Under the pieces are notes generated by a model. That model was not told the origin of the DNA. It saw only the letters and a program-made list of their open reading frames with translations, and did no database searches. Position numbers and translations under genes: made by a program. A DNA stretch of 64,000 nucleotides from SP5GCR1 sp965199685 (GTDB lineage Bacteria; Pseudomonadota; Gammaproteobacteria; Poriferisulfidales; Oxydemutatoraceae): positions 248,001 to 312,000 of the forward strand of contig OZ241323.1 of assembly GCA_965199685.1 (NCBI GenBank). The letters run 5' to 3'. The first letter of the stretch is position 1. Each line of letters starts with the position of its first letter. Below, one piece after another: positions 34,581 to 42,796 of the stretch.

Positions 34581-34623
34581 TTTTAGCAAAAAAATGTCCT
34601 CATAACTCTGTTTTTTGCTAAAA
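34581..34623. promoter_or_regulatory. 13-bp perfect inverted repeat at the ATPase promoter
   Basis: TTTTAGCAAAAAA (34581-34593) and TTTTTTGCTAAAA (34611-34623) are exact complements, separated by 17 bases and located just upstream of the start of the AAA/DUF4143 gene. A repressor operator, perhaps autoregulatory, fits. A terminator for a rightward transcript is less likely because no gene ends here. Confidence 0.55.
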
Positions 34624-34729
34624 AAAGTAGTTTCAAGGTTATTTATTTCCAAAACACCTGCAAGTATCTGAATTTCAGTGCAAAAACTCTATCTAATACC
34701 GTCCCTCAATTTAGGGAGAATGCCAAACC

Positions 34730-35203
34730 TTAACCACGATGATAGGGATGATCTTTAAGGATTGTCCACGCCCTATATAATTGCTCCACCAACATCAACC
34801 GAGCCAGTGCATGGGGGAGTGTCATATTGGATAAAGACCAAATCGCATGGCTTGCTTTTTTGCAGCGGTCATCTAAACCGTCGCTACCGCCGATCATAAA
34901 AGCAACCGATTGATGGTTTTGCATCCATTGTTCTAGTTGTGCGGCGAGTTGTTTGCTACTTAGCGGTGATCCTGATTGGTCAAGCGCAACAAGATGAGCA
35001 TCCGCAGGCATCACTGAGAGTAGTTTCCCACACTCCCGCTCCATCGCTTTGGCAGGAGGTTGTGATGCCGTGCGTTTGACTTGTGGAATTTCAACTATTT
35101 CTATGCGTATATCGCGCATGCGTTTTTGGTAGTCTGCAATTCCGTCGTTGCCCCACGACGGCATGCGTCGACCTACCGCAAATATCTTAATGTGTGTCAA
35201 CAT
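34730..35203 (-). CDS. rlmH: 23S rRNA (pseudouridine1915-N3)-methyltransferase
   Basis: The 157-residue SPOUT methyltransferase has FAVGRRMPSWGNDGIADYQKRM at the start, LVALDQSG, FMIGGSDGLDDRC (SAM-binding knot) and the terminal LARLMLVEQLYRAWTILKDHPYHRG, whose last residues complete the active site. It methylates pseudouridine 1915 in helix 69 of 23S rRNA. It overlaps the end of rsfS by 17 bases and is the last gene of the holA-proA-nadD-rsfS-rlmH run. Length and ends match the family. Confidence 0.94.
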   Translation of the reverse strand: MLTHIKIFAVGRRMPSWGNDGIADYQKRMRDIRIEIVEIPQVKRTASQPPAKAMERECGKLLSVMPADAHLVALDQSGSPLSSKQLAAQLEQWMQNHQSVAFMIGGSDGLDDRCKKASHAIWSLSNMTLPHALARLMLVEQLYRAWTILKDHPYHRG

Positions 35204-35546
35204 GCGGTGTATGCGCAGGCGTGTCGGTATCTTGCCATAAACCTTCCAAATCGTAGCGTGTGCGTGCCGCTTGTTTCATTATATGTAATACGACATCGCC
35301 CAAGTCTATTAATATCCAATCGGCGGTATCAAAACCTTCGCAACCCAGCACTTTCACACCGTTTAGCTTGCATGTTTCAATAACACGATCGGCGGTTGCT
35401 TGGCGGTGTCGTGTGGAGGTGCCGCCGGCGATTATGAAAAAATCTGCAACGGTTGTTTTGTTGCTTATATCCAAGGCAACGATGTCTTGCGCTTTCAATG
35501 CTTCAAGCTGGGTTATTACGAGTTGTTTTAGTGCTTCGGATTTCAT
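35187..35546 (-). CDS. rsfS: Ribosomal silencing factor RsfS
   Basis: A 119-residue protein when started at the ATG at 35546 (MKSEALKQLVITQLEALKAQ), which overlaps the nadD stop as ATGA. The core motifs are IVALDISNKTTVADFFIIAGGTS, GCEGFDTADWILIDLGDVVLHIM and the end ARTRYDLEGLWQD. It binds L14 and blocks subunit joining when nutrients are scarce. An upstream ATG at 35594 would lie inside nadD and is unlikely. The C-terminus has a short histidine-rich tail (DTPAHTPHVDTH). Confidence 0.93.
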   Translation of the reverse strand: MKSEALKQLVITQLEALKAQDIVALDISNKTTVADFFIIAGGTSTRHRQATADRVIETCKLNGVKVLGCEGFDTADWILIDLGDVVLHIMKQAARTRYDLEGLWQDTDTPAHTPHVDTH

Positions 35547-36184
35547 GCCGGTTCTTTGTAATCGTATAATTGGTTCCTTTTGATATAGTTCCACACCACT
35601 CCCGGTAATTGATAGCGAGGTTGTATGCCCTGTGCAATCATCGTTCTGATTTGGCTTGAGGATACATCTATTAACGGCTCAGGCATGAAGTGAACCGTGC
35701 CTGCCGTGTGATGTGTCATTTCTCGCAATGTGTCAACTGACCGCCAACCGCTATTGCCGTTTTCAAACTTCACTTTGGGACGGGCGACAACTATCAAGTT
35801 TAGTAACGAGGGCAATTGTTCAGCATTTTGCCAGCTGTTTATCGTTGCATAAGTGTCTAGTCCCAGTACCAATGCCAGTGGCATCTCGGCCCCCAGTGCT
35901 TTACGCAGATGTTTTACCGTATCAACGGTGTAAGAAACGCCTTGACGGTCTAGTTCGCAGTGATCTACGGTTAAGGACTCTTTGGCAATGAGTTTCAACA
36001 TATTGTAGCGATGTACCGATGTTGCATAGGGTTTGTTTTTATCGGGATGCAGATAACACGGCAATAAACGAAGCTCGGAGATTTCGGGTTGGGCGAGGAT
36101 GTGCAGAGCAATTTTAATGTGTCCCAAATGAACAGGGTCAAAAGCACCCCCATAGATTGCCGTAATGCAAGTTTGCTCATTCAC
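35543..36184 (-). CDS. nadD: Nicotinate-nucleotide adenylyltransferase
   Basis: The product has the nucleotidyltransferase signature YGGAFDPVHLGHIKIA at its start, LLPCYLHPDKNKPYAT, LVLGLDTYATINSWQNAEQL and the VSSSQIRTMI motif near the C-terminus. It converts nicotinate mononucleotide and ATP to deamido-NAD in NAD synthesis. I favour the GTG at 36184 because it gives a standard N-terminus and a short GTGAATGA overlap with the proA stop; an ATG at 36202 is also possible. It is followed by rsfS with a 4-base overlap, so translation is probably coupled. Confidence 0.92.
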   Translation of the reverse strand: MNEQTCITAIYGGAFDPVHLGHIKIALHILAQPEISELRLLPCYLHPDKNKPYATSVHRYNMLKLIAKESLTVDHCELDRQGVSYTVDTVKHLRKALGAEMPLALVLGLDTYATINSWQNAEQLPSLLNLIVVARPKVKFENGNSGWRSVDTLREMTHHTAGTVHFMPEPLIDVSSSQIRTMIAQGIQPRYQLPGVVWNYIKRNQLYDYKEPA

Positions 36185-37448
36185 GTATATGACCGTTCCC
36201 AAATACGATATATTTTTGTATCGTCAATCCTTCCAGCCCGACCGGCCCGCGTACATGTAGGCGATCAGTGCTGATGCCAATTTCGGCACCCAACCCGTAT
36301 TCATAACCATCGGCAAAGCGTGTGGAGGCATTGACCATCACTGAACTGGAATCGACCTCGCGAAGAAAGCGCATCGTGCGAGTGTAATCGCGACTCACGA
36401 TAGCCTCAGTGTGATGAGAACCGTATTGCTTGATGTGTGCAATCGCCGCATCCATATCTGCGACGACTTTAACCGCAAGTATAGGTGCTAGATATTCCTC
36501 ACCCCAATCCTCTTCGCTTGCGCGCTTTATGTTGGGGAGAATGGCACAACTTTGTTCACAACCCCGCATTTCAACTTGATGTATTTCCATCTCGCGTGCG
36601 TAGCGTGGTAAAAATGCTTCGGCTACCGATTTTGCAACAAGTAAGGTTTCCATTGCATTGCAGACACCGAATCGCTGCGTTTTAGCATTTACCGCAATAG
36701 CAAGTGCTTGCTCTAAATCGGCATCGTCGTCCACATAAACATGACAAACCCCGTGCAGATGTTTGATAATCGGAATAGACGAGTTTTGGCAGATATATTC
36801 AACCAGTGCTTTGCCGCCGCGCGGAATAATTATATCTAAACAATCGCTGAGCTTTAGCATTTCGCTCACCGTTTCGCGCCCCGGCTTTTGAATCAGTTGC
36901 ACGCAGTCTACTGGGAGTCCGGCGTGTTGCAAGCCTTCGGATAGACAATGTGCAATGGCGATATTAGAGTGTATCGCCTCAGAACCGCCGCGTAATAGGG
37001 CAGCGTTGCCCGATTTAATACACAGTGCTGCTGCGTCTATTGTTACATTTGGGCGGGATTCGTAAATGATACCGATAACACCTAAAGGCACTCGCATGCG
37101 TCCCACGCGTATCCCTGAGGGGCGCGTACATAAATCTGAGATTTCACCGACTGGGTCGTCCAGACTCGCTATCTGATGCAAGCCTTCCGCCATCGCATCA
37201 ATGCGTGCATCGTTGAGTTCCAAACGGTCAATCAATGCGGCACCAATTTTGCGTTCGCGTGCGGCTTGCAAATCCTTGTTGTTCTCTGCAATCAAGGTAT
37301 CGCGTTTGGAAATTAAAATTTCTGCGGTTGCCGAAAGCACCTGATTTTTTGTCCGAGTATCGGCATTTGCAATTAGCGGTGCGCTTGCCTTGACGCGCGT
37401 TCCGATCTCGGCAATAGAATCCATATTTTTAGATATTGAGTCGTCCAT
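36177..37448 (-). CDS. proA: Gamma-glutamyl phosphate reductase
   Basis: The 423-residue enzyme of proline synthesis has VPLGVIGIIYESRPNVTIDAA, CIKSGNAALLRGGSEAIHSN, IIPRGGKALVEYI, HLHGVCHVYVDDDADL and the catalytic Cys in RFGVCNAMETLLVAK, ending with STRFADGYEYGLGAEIGISTDRLHVRGP. It reduces gamma-glutamyl phosphate to the semialdehyde with NADPH. It lies between holA and nadD, a placement seen in several gammaproteobacterial lineages. proB is not in the window. Confidence 0.95.
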   Translation of the reverse strand: MDDSISKNMDSIAEIGTRVKASAPLIANADTRTKNQVLSATAEILISKRDTLIAENNKDLQAARERKIGAALIDRLELNDARIDAMAEGLHQIASLDDPVGEISDLCTRPSGIRVGRMRVPLGVIGIIYESRPNVTIDAAALCIKSGNAALLRGGSEAIHSNIAIAHCLSEGLQHAGLPVDCVQLIQKPGRETVSEMLKLSDCLDIIIPRGGKALVEYICQNSSIPIIKHLHGVCHVYVDDDADLEQALAIAVNAKTQRFGVCNAMETLLVAKSVAEAFLPRYAREMEIHQVEMRGCEQSCAILPNIKRASEEDWGEEYLAPILAVKVVADMDAAIAHIKQYGSHHTEAIVSRDYTRTMRFLREVDSSSVMVNASTRFADGYEYGLGAEIGISTDRLHVRGPVGLEGLTIQKYIVFGNGHIRE

Positions 37449-37455
37449 AGAGTGC

Positions 37456-38481
37456 TTATAGTATAGGGCTATTTAGCTTTTCCTCCAATACTCGCACCCC
37501 ACAAATAGTCAATACCAAGCGATGCAATTGCTGCCGGCTATCCTCCAGAGATTGCCCTTTAATCGCCAAATCCGCATTGTAGCAGGCGTATAGCATTGCT
37601 AACCATCGGCTTTTCAATTTCCTTTGCAGTGCTTTGCGGAATGTTGCCTGCTTGCTTTTCCATACGGTATTTATAACCACCGACAGAGACTCGCCCGTAG
37701 CGATACGATATTCCATTTTGATCAAGGTGCGTATGTTGTGTGCCAGTGACCACAAAATTAACTGTTCGGGTGCCGCTTCGCTTTGCAAGCTGTTGAAAAT
37801 TCTCAATGCACGTTCGGCATCGCCGCATACTGCGGCATCGGCAAGTTCGTAGACGCTGTAATGTGCGCTGTTGCCGATGACTTGTTCGGCTTGTTGCAGA
37901 CTAATCGTTTTGTTCTCGTAATTCAACTTCAACTTCTCTATTTCCTGAGCTGCCGATAACAAATTGCCCTCAGAGCGTTGTGCGATAATATCAACGACAC
38001 CGTCTTCGGCATTGAGATTGTTGCGTAGCATCCGCTCTATCAACCAGCTTTTAGTTTCGCTAGGGTTCTTGGAGTAGACTTGTATCCATACGGCTTTTTC
38101 ATTCACTCGTTTTACCCAAGCCGAACGCCCGTCTACTTTGGGTGCCTGCACCATAAACAGCACATCCGGCGGAGGTGTTTCAAGCACGCGCTTGAAAAAA
38201 TCGTTGCCTTTGGTGGTCAATTTAGTGCCAGTGAGGCGAATGTCTATGATACGTCGTTGTGCAAACAACGAAAGATTATCGGTTTGTTGTGCCACACTTT
38301 GCCAATCAAAACCACTGTCTACAAAAAATAGATGCCGTTGTTCGTAAGCTTGTTTTTTTGCCGCCGCTCTGATGAGATCGCCGGCTTCCATCAGTTGTAG
38401 CGGTTCTTCACCGGAGATTAGATAAAAACCGTCTAATTTTTTTTCTAATAATCCGCCTAATTGGTTAAAATAAGTTTTCAT
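37456..38481 (-). CDS. holA: DNA polymerase III subunit delta
   Basis: The 341-residue clamp-loader subunit begins MKTYFNQLGGLLEKKLDGFY and LISGEEPLQLMEAGDLIR, with the degenerate P-loop region of delta, SLFAQRRIIDIRLT, GNLLSAAQEIEKLKL and the C-terminal collar-domain helices. It opens the beta sliding clamp. It is the first gene of the leftward operon and lies 34 bases from the divergent garR-like gene. In Escherichia coli leuS and lptE come before holA; neither is adjacent here. Confidence 0.9.
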   Translation of the reverse strand: MKTYFNQLGGLLEKKLDGFYLISGEEPLQLMEAGDLIRAAAKKQAYEQRHLFFVDSGFDWQSVAQQTDNLSLFAQRRIIDIRLTGTKLTTKGNDFFKRVLETPPPDVLFMVQAPKVDGRSAWVKRVNEKAVWIQVYSKNPSETKSWLIERMLRNNLNAEDGVVDIIAQRSEGNLLSAAQEIEKLKLNYENKTISLQQAEQVIGNSAHYSVYELADAAVCGDAERALRIFNSLQSEAAPEQLILWSLAHNIRTLIKMEYRIATGESLSVVINTVWKSKQATFRKALQRKLKSRWLAMLYACYNADLAIKGQSLEDSRQQLHRLVLTICGVRVLEEKLNSPIL

Positions 38482-38515
38482 CTCACAATCAATAAACGAT
38501 TTGCATATTTAAGAA

Positions 38516-39397
38516 ATGTCCGAAAAAATTGCTTTTGTCGGTATCGGCATTATGGGACGACCTCTAGTTCAGAGATTACTGTCCGCCGGATATCCGGTGT
38601 TCATTTTCGCACGCCGCCCAGAAGTTGCCAAACCTTTAATAGAGCAGGGTGCTATTTTGTGCGACACACCGGCGGATGCGGCTAATGAGGCGAACCTTTG
38701 TTTTTCTATGGTGTCGGACACACCCGATGTAGAACAAGTGATATTAGGCAAGCATGGTTTTGCTGATGGTGCGGCACGCGGCGATATCATAGTTGATATG
38801 AGCACCATTTCTCCTGAAGTTACGCGTGAGATTGCGAGTGTGCTTTCCAAACGAGGCATCGAGATGTTGGATGCGCCGGTCTCGGGTGGCGAGCAGGGTG
38901 CGATAGAAGGCAAGTTGTCAATCATGGTCGGAGGCAAGGAAGTGATATTCGATCGGGTCTTGCCAGTGTTTCAAATCATCGGACACAATATCATCCGTAT
39001 TGGTGAACACGGAGCAGGGCAGGTTGCCAAAGCGTGCAACCAGTTATTAGTGGCACAAACCATTATGGCAACTGCCGAGGCAATAGAGTTTGCTAAAGCG
39101 GCTGGCGTTGATGCAGGACAGATGCGCAAGGCACTGCTAGGTGGTTTTGCGAACAGTAAGATACTTGAAGTGCATGGTCAGCGTATGCTTGACGACGATT
39201 ATAAACCGGGGTTTAAGGCCGGCTTGCACTTCAAAGATTTAAGAATTGCTTGTGAATCGGCAGATGACCAAGACTTAGCTTTAGACGGTCTAAAGAAGGC
39301 ATACGCCTGTCTACGGTCGCTGGTAGAACGCGGCGATGCCGATCTTGATTCGGCGGCAATGGCGAAGATCGTCAGCGAGCAGGCACATAGATCGTAA
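38516..39397 (+). CDS. garR: Beta-hydroxyacid dehydrogenase (tartronate semialdehyde reductase type)
   Basis: The 293-residue protein has the NAD-binding start IAFVGIGIMGRPLVQRLLSAGY, the family signature VDMSTISPEVTREI, the substrate motif DAPVSGGEQGAIEGKLSIMVGG and the catalytic-Lys region GAGQVAKACNQLLVAQTIMA, followed by FKAGLHFKDLRIACESAD. This is the 3-hydroxyisobutyrate dehydrogenase superfamily, and the motifs fit 2-hydroxy-3-oxopropionate (tartronate semialdehyde) reductase best. Family is sure; exact substrate is less so (it could be a GlxR- or HIBADH-type enzyme). Confidence 0.82.
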   Translation: MSEKIAFVGIGIMGRPLVQRLLSAGYPVFIFARRPEVAKPLIEQGAILCDTPADAANEANLCFSMVSDTPDVEQVILGKHGFADGAARGDIIVDMSTISPEVTREIASVLSKRGIEMLDAPVSGGEQGAIEGKLSIMVGGKEVIFDRVLPVFQIIGHNIIRIGEHGAGQVAKACNQLLVAQTIMATAEAIEFAKAAGVDAGQMRKALLGGFANSKILEVHGQRMLDDDYKPGFKAGLHFKDLRIACESADDQDLALDGLKKAYACLRSLVERGDADLDSAAMAKIVSEQAHRS

Positions 39398-39423
39398 CTC
39401 GCTTTTGTCAATTTATAAAATAA

Positions 39424-39738
39424 TTAGAGCTTTTGGTTGTTAGCTGCTACGACCACGCAAGCCGAGGCAAGATGTCCTTTTTTAGGTTGCTCGTGTCCAG
39501 CCATGTGTGCTTGGGTTGCTTCGTGGCATTCGTCACGCGATTCAAAATGTCCCAACTCCATCTGTTTTTTTGCATTTGTATTGTAGACAACTGCTTTCCA
39601 CATCATTCCCGACATCATGCCGACTTTTGAAGCAACCGCTTGTCCTTTCTCGGCATGTTTTTGGGCACCCTCTTCGCTGACACAAGCAGACAGGGTTATC
39701 GTAAGTGCTAATAGTAATGTACTAATAAATAATTTCAT
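39424..39738 (-). CDS. Small predicted lipoprotein
   Basis: From the ATG at 39738 the product has 104 residues with a lipoprotein signal peptide (MKLFISTLLLALTITL then SACVSEEG; lipobox LSAC). The mature part has a Met-rich KVGMMSGMMWKAVVY segment and Cys pairs (RDECHEA, ASACVVV). No family is recognised. The upstream part of the open frame (to 39870) lies in repeat DNA and is not coding. It would be anchored in the outer or inner membrane by lipid. Confidence 0.65.
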   Translation of the reverse strand: MKLFISTLLLALTITLSACVSEEGAQKHAEKGQAVASKVGMMSGMMWKAVVYNTNAKKQMELGHFESRDECHEATQAHMAGHEQPKKGHLASACVVVAANNQKL

Positions 39739-39809
39739 AAGATTTTCTTTTGTCCTCAGGTTTATCAAGAATTTGATGTAAAGCATATCAATAATAAGAC
39801 AAAAACACA

Positions 39810-40017
39810 AGGCCCACCGCCGATTGTTGCAGTAGCACAATCGGCGTAACTTTGTGCAGATACTCAGCATTGGTATGTAGGTCGGACAAGCTAAGGCTTG
39901 TCCTCATAAGTGCTAAGCGGGTGGGTGAGCAAACCCAACACCTTATATGACGTAACGATTACTTAATCTTTGGTTCTTTCGCAGTAGCAACGACCGCCGA
40001 TTGACTTTGGTATACAA
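39810..40017. repeat. Repeat fragments with hairpins
   Basis: A hairpin CGCCGATTGT/ACAATCGGCG (39818-39827 with 39837-39846) and a perfect hairpin GGACAAGC-TAAG-GCTTGTCC near 39884-39903 belong to the dispersed repeat family. No gene is seen between 39739 and 40500. Confidence 0.65.
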
Positions 40018-40374
40018 GGCTGTTAAAAAGTACCGCTATTGCATAAATTCAACCGCTTGCGCCATTAAATTTATGCGAATGGTAGGGGCGGACTTGCATG
40101 TCCGCCCGAACGCGTTGTTCTTGCACAAACAATTCATTCATTCATATTCGTATGAAAACCAAAACCAAGTGGCGTAAGCGGTTTTGTTGGTGCAGAACGG
40201 TACTTTAGGGAGGGCATGTGGGACTGTTGAAAAATAGAACCGCCGTTTGTTGCAGTAGCACAAACGGCGTGACTTTGTGCAGAACCTTTGCAACCACCCC
40301 GTCAGGCTTCGCCTGCCACCCCTCCAAAGGAGGGGAATGTACTAATGCAGACACTTTTTCAACAACCTCACATT
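40018..40374. repeat. Composite miniature repeat
   Basis: It starts AGGCTGTTAAAAAGTACC, includes ggggcggacttgcatgtccgccc and aaccaagtggcgtaagcgg segments shared with 16.6-17.1 kb, reaches tttagggagggcatgt, and there a second copy begins GGGACTGTTGAAAAATAG (40219). This second copy holds the CGCCGTTTGT/ACAAACGGCG hairpin (40241-40250 with 40260-40269) and the CCCCTCCAAAGGAGGGG palindrome, and ends ACTTTTTCAACAACCTC. Confidence 0.75.
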
Positions 40375-40441
40375 TGAACTTTGGGTTGACAATCCTCAAC
40401 AATTCATTGACTTTTGTTTGACGATTTAATATAATTATTAT

Positions 40442-40466
40442 AACGATAATTATTTTAATTATCGTT
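40442..40466. promoter_or_regulatory. Fur-box-like operator upstream of the TorF porin
   Basis: AACGATAATTA-TTT-TAATTATCGTT is an 11-bp perfect inverted repeat. Its central 19 bases (40445-40463) match the classical 19-bp Fur consensus at 15 positions by my count. It lies 35 bases before the ATG at 40501, where an operator would overlap the promoter. Metal-dependent control is inferred. Confidence 0.6.
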
Positions 40467-40500
40467 GATTATTAAGATTAATTTTAATGAGGTTATAAAA

Positions 40501-41280
40501 ATGAAATTTTTATCTATTTTTAGTAGGGCTTACAAGGCTTCTCTCGGAGGCTTATTATTCCTATTATTTACTACCTATACCCCTTCTGTTTTTGCAGAGG
40601 AACATACACCCCATAGCTTTAGTGCGAATGTGACACTCACATCCGACTATGTCTACCGTGGGATTTCTCAAACCAACGAGGATCCGGCATTGCAAGGCGG
40701 ATTTGATTATTCGCATGCATCGGGTTTCTATTTGGGCGTATGGGCTTCCAGCCTAGAGTTTAATGGAGGAACTTCCGATGCTCCGTCTATTGAAATTGAT
40801 GTCTACGGTGGTATGTCTGGTGAGTTCCAAAACGGATTAGGCTGGGATGTCGGTGCTTTGTATTATATTTATCCCGATCAAAATGAAGATGCGGCTAATG
40901 ACTATGACTTTTTAGAGTTATACGGTTCGTTGAGCTACTCATGGGATACCGAATATCAGCCGTCCGCGGACATAGGCGTTGCCTATTCGCCAGATTTCTA
41001 CGGAGAAAATGACACAGGAATTTGGGTACACGGTGGACTCGGCTTCAGTATTCCGGACATGGTAGATCCTTATGTTCAAGTCGGCTATCAAGACGTGGAC
41101 GGTGACAAACTTAACGATGGGTTTGATTATACATATTATGCGATTGGTGTATCCAAGTCTATGGATATATTGACGTTTGATTTATCGTGGCATGATGCAG
41201 ACGACGAAGCATGCGAAGATAATGGCTTAGACGTTGATTTTTGCGAGGCAGTTGTTTTTTCGGTATCAAGCAGCTGGTAA
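40501..41280 (+). CDS. TorF-family putative outer membrane protein
   Basis: The 260-residue product has a signal peptide (to about residue 32, PSVFAEE) and the family opening FSANVTLTSDYVYRGISQT, followed by alternating strands (GFDYSHASGFYLGVWASS, EIDVYGGMSG, YVQVGYQDVDGD) and the C-terminal VFSVSSSW with a final aromatic residue. This is the TorF/Gcw_chp family (TIGR02001, PF09694) of small outer membrane beta-barrels of unclear function. GAGGTT is the ribosome site. The Fur-like palindrome upstream suggests regulation by iron or another metal. Confidence 0.85.
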   Translation: MKFLSIFSRAYKASLGGLLFLLFTTYTPSVFAEEHTPHSFSANVTLTSDYVYRGISQTNEDPALQGGFDYSHASGFYLGVWASSLEFNGGTSDAPSIEIDVYGGMSGEFQNGLGWDVGALYYIYPDQNEDAANDYDFLELYGSLSYSWDTEYQPSADIGVAYSPDFYGENDTGIWVHGGLGFSIPDMVDPYVQVGYQDVDGDKLNDGFDYTYYAIGVSKSMDILTFDLSWHDADDEACEDNGLDVDFCEAVVFSVSSSW

Positions 41281-41290
41281 TAATGATATA

Positions 41291-41313
41291 GGGGTGGGGT
41301 TAGTACCCACCCC
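41291..41313. terminator. Hairpin between convergent torF and mdh
   Basis: GGGGTGGG-GTTAGTA-CCCACCCC gives an 8-bp GC-rich stem just after the TorF stop and 46 bases past the mdh stop. It lacks a long T-run on either strand, so it may act as a bidirectional but weak terminator. Confidence 0.6.
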
Positions 41314-41359
41314 TTAGAGTAAGTAGCAACACTATAACAAACCACCTAGAATTCTAAAA

Positions 41360-42334
41360 CTAGACTAAGTGTTCAACAGCATCGCGCTCATCATGCAATT
41401 CTTTGTGGGTCTTTGCCATCATCTTAGCCTCAAAGTCGTTAATTTCCAGGTCTGGCACGATACGCCATTCTCCGTCCTTCGTAGTAACTGGGAAGGAATA
41501 GATCATGCCGGGTTCTATACCATAATGACCACTAGAGAAGACCCCCATACTAACCCAATCGTTCTCCGCAGTACCTAGGGTCCAGTCGCGCATATGATCG
41601 ACGATTGCGTTTGCCGCAGAACCCGCCGACGATGCGCCGCGTGCTTCTATAACTTTTGCACCGCGTTGCTGCACCGCAGGGATAAATTCTTGTTCCACCC
41701 AGTCATGATCCGGTGCGATAACCTTTGCGTCTATTTCGCAGTGCAGTGGATCGGGAAATTGCGTTGCCGAGTGATTCCCCCAAATAATCATTTTTTTTAC
41801 CTGCCCGACAGCTTTGTTGTATTTTTTAGCAATCATCGTCAAGGCTCGGTTGTGGTCCAAGCGAGTCATACAACTAAATTGGTTGGGGTTTAGATCCGGA
41901 GCATTACGATACGCGATCAGTGCATTGGTGTTCGCCGGGTTGCCGACGACGAGTACTTTGACTTCTCTAGATGCAACTGCATTTAATATCTGTCCCTGAC
42001 GCTTGAAAATTTCACCGTTATCTTCCAGTAAGTCTTTGCGCTCCATGCCCGCCATCCGAGGTTTCGATCCGACCAAAATTGCGATATCCACATCTTCCAT
42101 ACCCTCCTCTGTGTTACTCGTGCCGATGCATCCATTGAGTAAAGGAAAAGCGCAGTCGTCCAATTCCATCATCATGCCGTTGAGTCGTTTCTCGGCTTGT
42201 TTGACCTCAATCAAATGTAGCACAACGGGACGCGAACTTAGCATCGCTCCGCTTGCAATTCTAAAAGCAAGCGCATAACCAATATTGCCGGCTGCCCCGG
42301 TAATCGCTATTTTAAGTGGTTTGGTATCGTTCAT
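41360..42334 (-). CDS. mdh: Malate dehydrogenase
   Basis: The 324-residue enzyme belongs to the cytosolic-type malate dehydrogenases: KIAITGAAGNIGYALAFRIA binds NAD, VLVVGNPANTNALIAYRNAP and MTRLDHNRALTMIA carry substrate residues (Arg, Asp) and IWGNHSATQFPD holds the catalytic His. It interconverts malate and oxaloacetate in the TCA cycle. It is a single gene facing the TorF gene. The type with GAAGNIGY rather than GAGG...GA is common in non-enteric gammaproteobacteria. Confidence 0.94.
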   Translation of the reverse strand: MNDTKPLKIAITGAAGNIGYALAFRIASGAMLSSRPVVLHLIEVKQAEKRLNGMMMELDDCAFPLLNGCIGTSNTEEGMEDVDIAILVGSKPRMAGMERKDLLEDNGEIFKRQGQILNAVASREVKVLVVGNPANTNALIAYRNAPDLNPNQFSCMTRLDHNRALTMIAKKYNKAVGQVKKMIIWGNHSATQFPDPLHCEIDAKVIAPDHDWVEQEFIPAVQQRGAKVIEARGASSAGSAANAIVDHMRDWTLGTAENDWVSMGVFSSGHYGIEPGMIYSFPVTTKDGEWRIVPDLEINDFEAKMMAKTHKELHDERDAVEHLV

Positions 42335-42449
42335 CGTGATAAATATCCCCCTCTATAAATATTACTCTTATTCTAGCATGTACATTAAAAATATGTTATA
42401 CTTGCAAATCGCTTGATTTTTTGGGATAATCCGCAATCCACTAAATTGT

Positions 42450-42531
42450 GGAGGGGTACCCAAGCGGTCAACGGGGGCAGACTGTAAATCTGCTGGCTAT
42501 GCCTTCGTAGGTTCAAATCCTACCCCCTCCA
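42450..42531 (+). tRNA. tRNA-Tyr (GTA)
   Basis: The acceptor stem GGAGGGG pairs with CCCCTCC, the anticodon loop is CTGTAAA, a long variable arm follows and the T-loop GGTTCAAATCC is present. The 3' CCA is not encoded. It is first in the cluster Tyr-Gly-Thr-tuf typical of proteobacteria. Confidence 0.95.
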
Positions 42532-42598
42532 GTTATGGCCGGCTTAGTGGAAGTGATGATAAAGAGCAATGTTGTGGGATCTTTAAACATAGTTATCG

Positions 42599-42672
<74 letters not shown>

Positions 42673-42697
42673 GATATTTCGCGGCCCTTGTTTGCTC

Positions 42698-42772
<75 letters not shown>

Positions 42773-42796
42773 TTGATAAACCATTATAGGAATAAC

